From: Scatophagus argus
Lineage: Eukaryota; Chordata; Actinopteri; Scatophagidae
Length of the DNA stretch: 64,000 nucleotides
Assembly (NCBI RefSeq): GCF_020382885.2
Contig: NC_058516.1
Location: 7,760,590 to 7,824,589 of the forward strand
Direction of reading: 5' to 3'
The position numbers and the translations under genes are program-made. The notes under the pieces are model-generated. The model was not told the origin of the DNA, ran no database searches, and worked only from the letters and a program-made list of their open reading frames with translations. Of the stretch, positions 61,790 through 64,000 are shown piece after piece. Numbering within the stretch: the stretch's first letter is position 1; every line of letters begins with the position of its first letter.

Positions 61790-61825
61790 AGACAGACAGA
61801 CAGAGAGAGAGAGAGAGAGAGAGGA
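61790..61825. repeat. (GACA)n(GA)n microsatellite
   Basis: The run agacagacagacagagagag continues into GA repeats in the gabrg3 intron. Confidence 0.93.
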
Positions 61826-63029
61826 AAGCGAAAATAAAAGAAAGAGAAAGAGAAAAGCAGCACTTTCAAAGTTTGTCATGATATAAATTAATGATAGGTA
61901 TTTTTAGCTGAGGATCTAATCATCATGCATGTGGAGATGGAGCTCCGGCAATTGAAACAGGAAAAAGAAACGAGGTAATAAATGGGAAAACGGCTAATTT
62001 TCTTGAACAGCATGAGGTAAATATGTAGGTTTGCCGTTGCATTTGAGCATCTCAGCAGAAAATTAGTTTGCCTATGTTCTGACTTTGCAGCGGGAGTCCA
62101 GGAAAACATAATTTATAAGACCGTCAATGTGTCTCAAGATGAGAGCGCTCATCAGTCACCTTTTCCTTGTGACCAGAAAGAAAGATGCAATGGCAGAATC
62201 TCATTAGAAACAAACAGGATGCTTGATGCTTGAAGTGCTTCCAATGGGTGACACAGTTAAACAGACGACAGAATCTGTTAACATCTTTAGTTAAAAAGGA
62301 GAACGTATTTGACTTTGTTCCATCATACTTGAGTATTAGAACAAACACTATCAAGCTTTAACATTTTGCAAAGCTGTGCAAGCTAATTTCCACTGATTTC
62401 CAAAATGATTTGATGCCACTCCCCGTTATCCTTCTCCTAATCATGCCAAGTGCTCCTGTTCCTCGAATATTCATGAACAGGGTTCAGCTCTTGGAAAGCT
62501 GAATGAGGTCACATTATGCAGGCCCGCACACATCTCTCTCCAAAGACAAAGGACCATGGTGCACAAATATGCAACTCATAAACAAGGTTAAGCTGGGTTA
62601 ACAATCATTGCACCGTGCTCATTCCCTATCTCCCCCATTCACAATACTTGGCTTATTAAGCCATTTAAATCTGTCTTTATCTTCAAGGGTGATGTGAAAG
62701 CATTAAAAAATGTATTAGGAACTTGTCCACTCTGTGCCAGTGGTGGGTATAATTACTTGAGCCTGTTGGTAACAATATTTTCCCAACCGTCTCCAAACAA
62801 ACTTAAATTAAATCAAAGAAGACAAGGCCTAATAACCAGACTGAGTGCACCAGGAGAGAGAAAGAAAAGAAGTGAATAATTAAACTTCCTTTTTAATCTT
62901 TAATCTTGGTGATTAATGTCAGTGGAAAAACCTATTTGCCCTTACACCCGAGGGGAATACTTATGAGCTTGTAGTTATATGATTACATTTACGGCCATGG
63001 TGCCAGTGTTAACCTGTGCAAAGCATCGG

Positions 63030-63180
63030 GGCACCGGGGTAGTCGAGTGGCTCGGGAGTTTCATTTTGAACACCGCTAAACAGCAAGTAAGTCGCCCTGC
63101 AGCCCAAGCAGACCTTTGACCTGCACTGCGGGCAGGATGGAAGTGGAAAAACTGCTGAGATCAATAAAGTTTCACATGAA
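63030..63180 (+). repeat. possible tRNA/LINE composite SINE remnant
   Basis: The start 'ggcaccggggtagtcgagtg' has a tRNA-like D-arm flavour. The end 'ctgagatcaataaagttt' resembles a LINE-type tail. No clear B-box lies between. It sits about 100 bases from the 138-bp exon. Confidence 0.3.
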
Positions 63181-63274
63181 TGACATGAAATTCAACTGCT
63201 TGGCGTGCTTTTTTCGTGACTCAACCACCCGAATTGTCAACCTTTACTTGACCTCTTGTTGGAATCTTTCTTAC

Positions 63275-63412
63275 CTGCTGTTGTCGTGAGCACATCTGTG
63301 GTGTTCCTGAGCCCCATGAAATCAAACTGATACAGCCTCCAGTACTTCTGGTCTGAAGTGGCCACGGAGTTTTGTCCCCACTTGTACACAATCTCATCTC
63401 GCGGGTATCCAT
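63275..63412 (-). CDS. gabrg3: gabrg3 exon: distal ligand-binding domain
   Basis: The exon is 138 bp, which I recall as the conserved size of this exon in GABA-A subunit genes. The acceptor is ctctgtgtggtttgtag and the exon opens in phase 1 (t|at, tyrosine). The donor is GCAG|GTAAGA, phase 1. It encodes [20 protein letters not shown], then [20 protein letters not shown] and LTTTAG. The GLRNTT motif, with a potential N-glycosylation site, and WRLYQF are typical of gamma subunits just before TM1. Together with the three downstream exons the frame is continuous to the stop. The Cys-loop and most of the agonist/benzodiazepine-binding domain lie in exons beyond position 64000. Confidence 0.96.
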
Positions 63413-64000
63413 CTACAAACCACACAGAGATGAGTTTAGTGTGTAAAAGAGAGAGAAAAGACAAAAGAGTAAAGTTGAAGGCAAAGAACACACAACAGAT
63501 TGATGCAGCAATGCAGTTTTTATTGTATGCATGATGTATATTTCGGTGGACTGCAGAGCAACTGAGTCTACGCTCAAAAAAACCTTCATTTCAGTGGAAT
63601 AATTTCCACTGCTTCTGCAAGCACAATCCAACTGGTACACAAGGATGGTCTTGGTCAAATGAAATTGTGATGGTCTGTCTGCTTTATTGCGAGATATTGT
63701 GGTCTTGGGTGGGAAAATGCGAGGTTCCTTTAAAGAAAAGAAATGAAATGGCTTGCATTTTTAATCTAAATGGATATATTTTTCAGTATAAAGTCACAGG
63801 CTACGCATCTTCCATATACTTCTGTGACAAGCCTATTGCTGCACTTCAGTGACGTGTGAAAGTGCATTTCAATGTAGGTGCTGCGTGATGCTGACAACGA
63901 GAGCGACCTGCTCCAAACACTTGAAGGCCGGAGCCACTTTGTAGTGTGCTGATTCTGGACATGTCAAGCATTGAAACTACGGGATTTCACATGCAAATCC
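63413..64000 (-). other. gabrg3 intron upstream of the 138-bp exon, cut by the window edge
   Basis: It ends GTTTGTAG at 63413. No exon was seen to the right edge. Confidence 0.75.

Larger units (their letters stand above)
56664..63274 (-). other. gabrg3 intron between the 138-bp and TM1 exons, 6611 bp
   Basis: It starts GTAAGA and ends CAG on the minus strand. It contains the interspersed repeat at 56842-57120, an ACAA repeat at about 59935-59957, an A-run at 61460-61478, a GA repeat at about 61796-61822 and a possible SINE at about 63030-63180. No further exon was seen. Confidence 0.8.

Overview
The window is nuclear DNA from a vertebrate, almost certainly a teleost fish. Four spliced exons encode a GABA-A receptor gamma subunit very close to gamma-3. 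The surrounding interspersed repeats (hAT element, tRNA-headed SINEs, non-LTR retrotransposon remnants, foldback MITE) are of kinds common in fish genomes. No bacterial-type operon, CRISPR array or phage gene is present. Most open reading frames longer than 60 codons are chance frames in intergenic or intronic DNA and are left out.

Layout, left to right. Positions 1-400 are A/T-rich simple sequence. Positions about 400-6450 are a complex tandem-repeat array. It has a long-unit domain (about 0.57 kb period, five copies between 1.6 and 4.1 kb), a short-unit domain (about 165 bp period, 4.07-5.47 kb) and a terminal, more open stretch. A hAT-type transposon (4214-5077, perfect 8-bp target duplication) sits inside the array, and a 30-bp-arm perfect palindrome (6453-6513) marks its right end. 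Next come two tRNA-like elements, a 69-bp-period minisatellite, an AT microsatellite with an 18-bp hairpin, and a TTTAAC-rich tract resembling positions 1-130. Positions 8.7-45 kb are mostly gene-poor intergenic DNA. This stretch holds a CpG-rich segment (10.4-11.5 kb), SINEs, two reverse-transcriptase fragments (about 18.1 and 32.2 kb) and a diverged direct duplication (28.0 and 34.4 kb). It also holds an acidic-repeat reading frame interrupted by one nonsense codon (33059-33817), an orphan exon-like segment (39530-39673), a foldback MITE and a 70-bp GT microsatellite.

From about 45 kb to the right edge the window holds the 3' half of gabrg3 on the minus strand: exons at 63412-63275, 56663-56511, 47643-47447 and 45437-45156. 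They run from the end of the ligand-binding domain through all four membrane segments to the stop codon. Reading frame is preserved across all three introns, and together they give 257 codons including the stop when the one split base from the previous exon is counted. The signal peptide and most of the ligand-binding domain, including the Cys-loop, must lie beyond position 64000. The largest visible intronic features are a decayed coiled-coil pseudogene (about 48840-49625), an interspersed repeat (56842-57120) and a retroelement tail (about 52850-53056).

The only confidently functional protein gene is gabrg3. No new multi-gene system was found. The most interesting non-obvious items are the left-hand tandem array with its recurring splice-donor-like boundary, and the acidic-repeat ORF, whose single stop codon falls exactly on a conserved tryptophan of the repeat.
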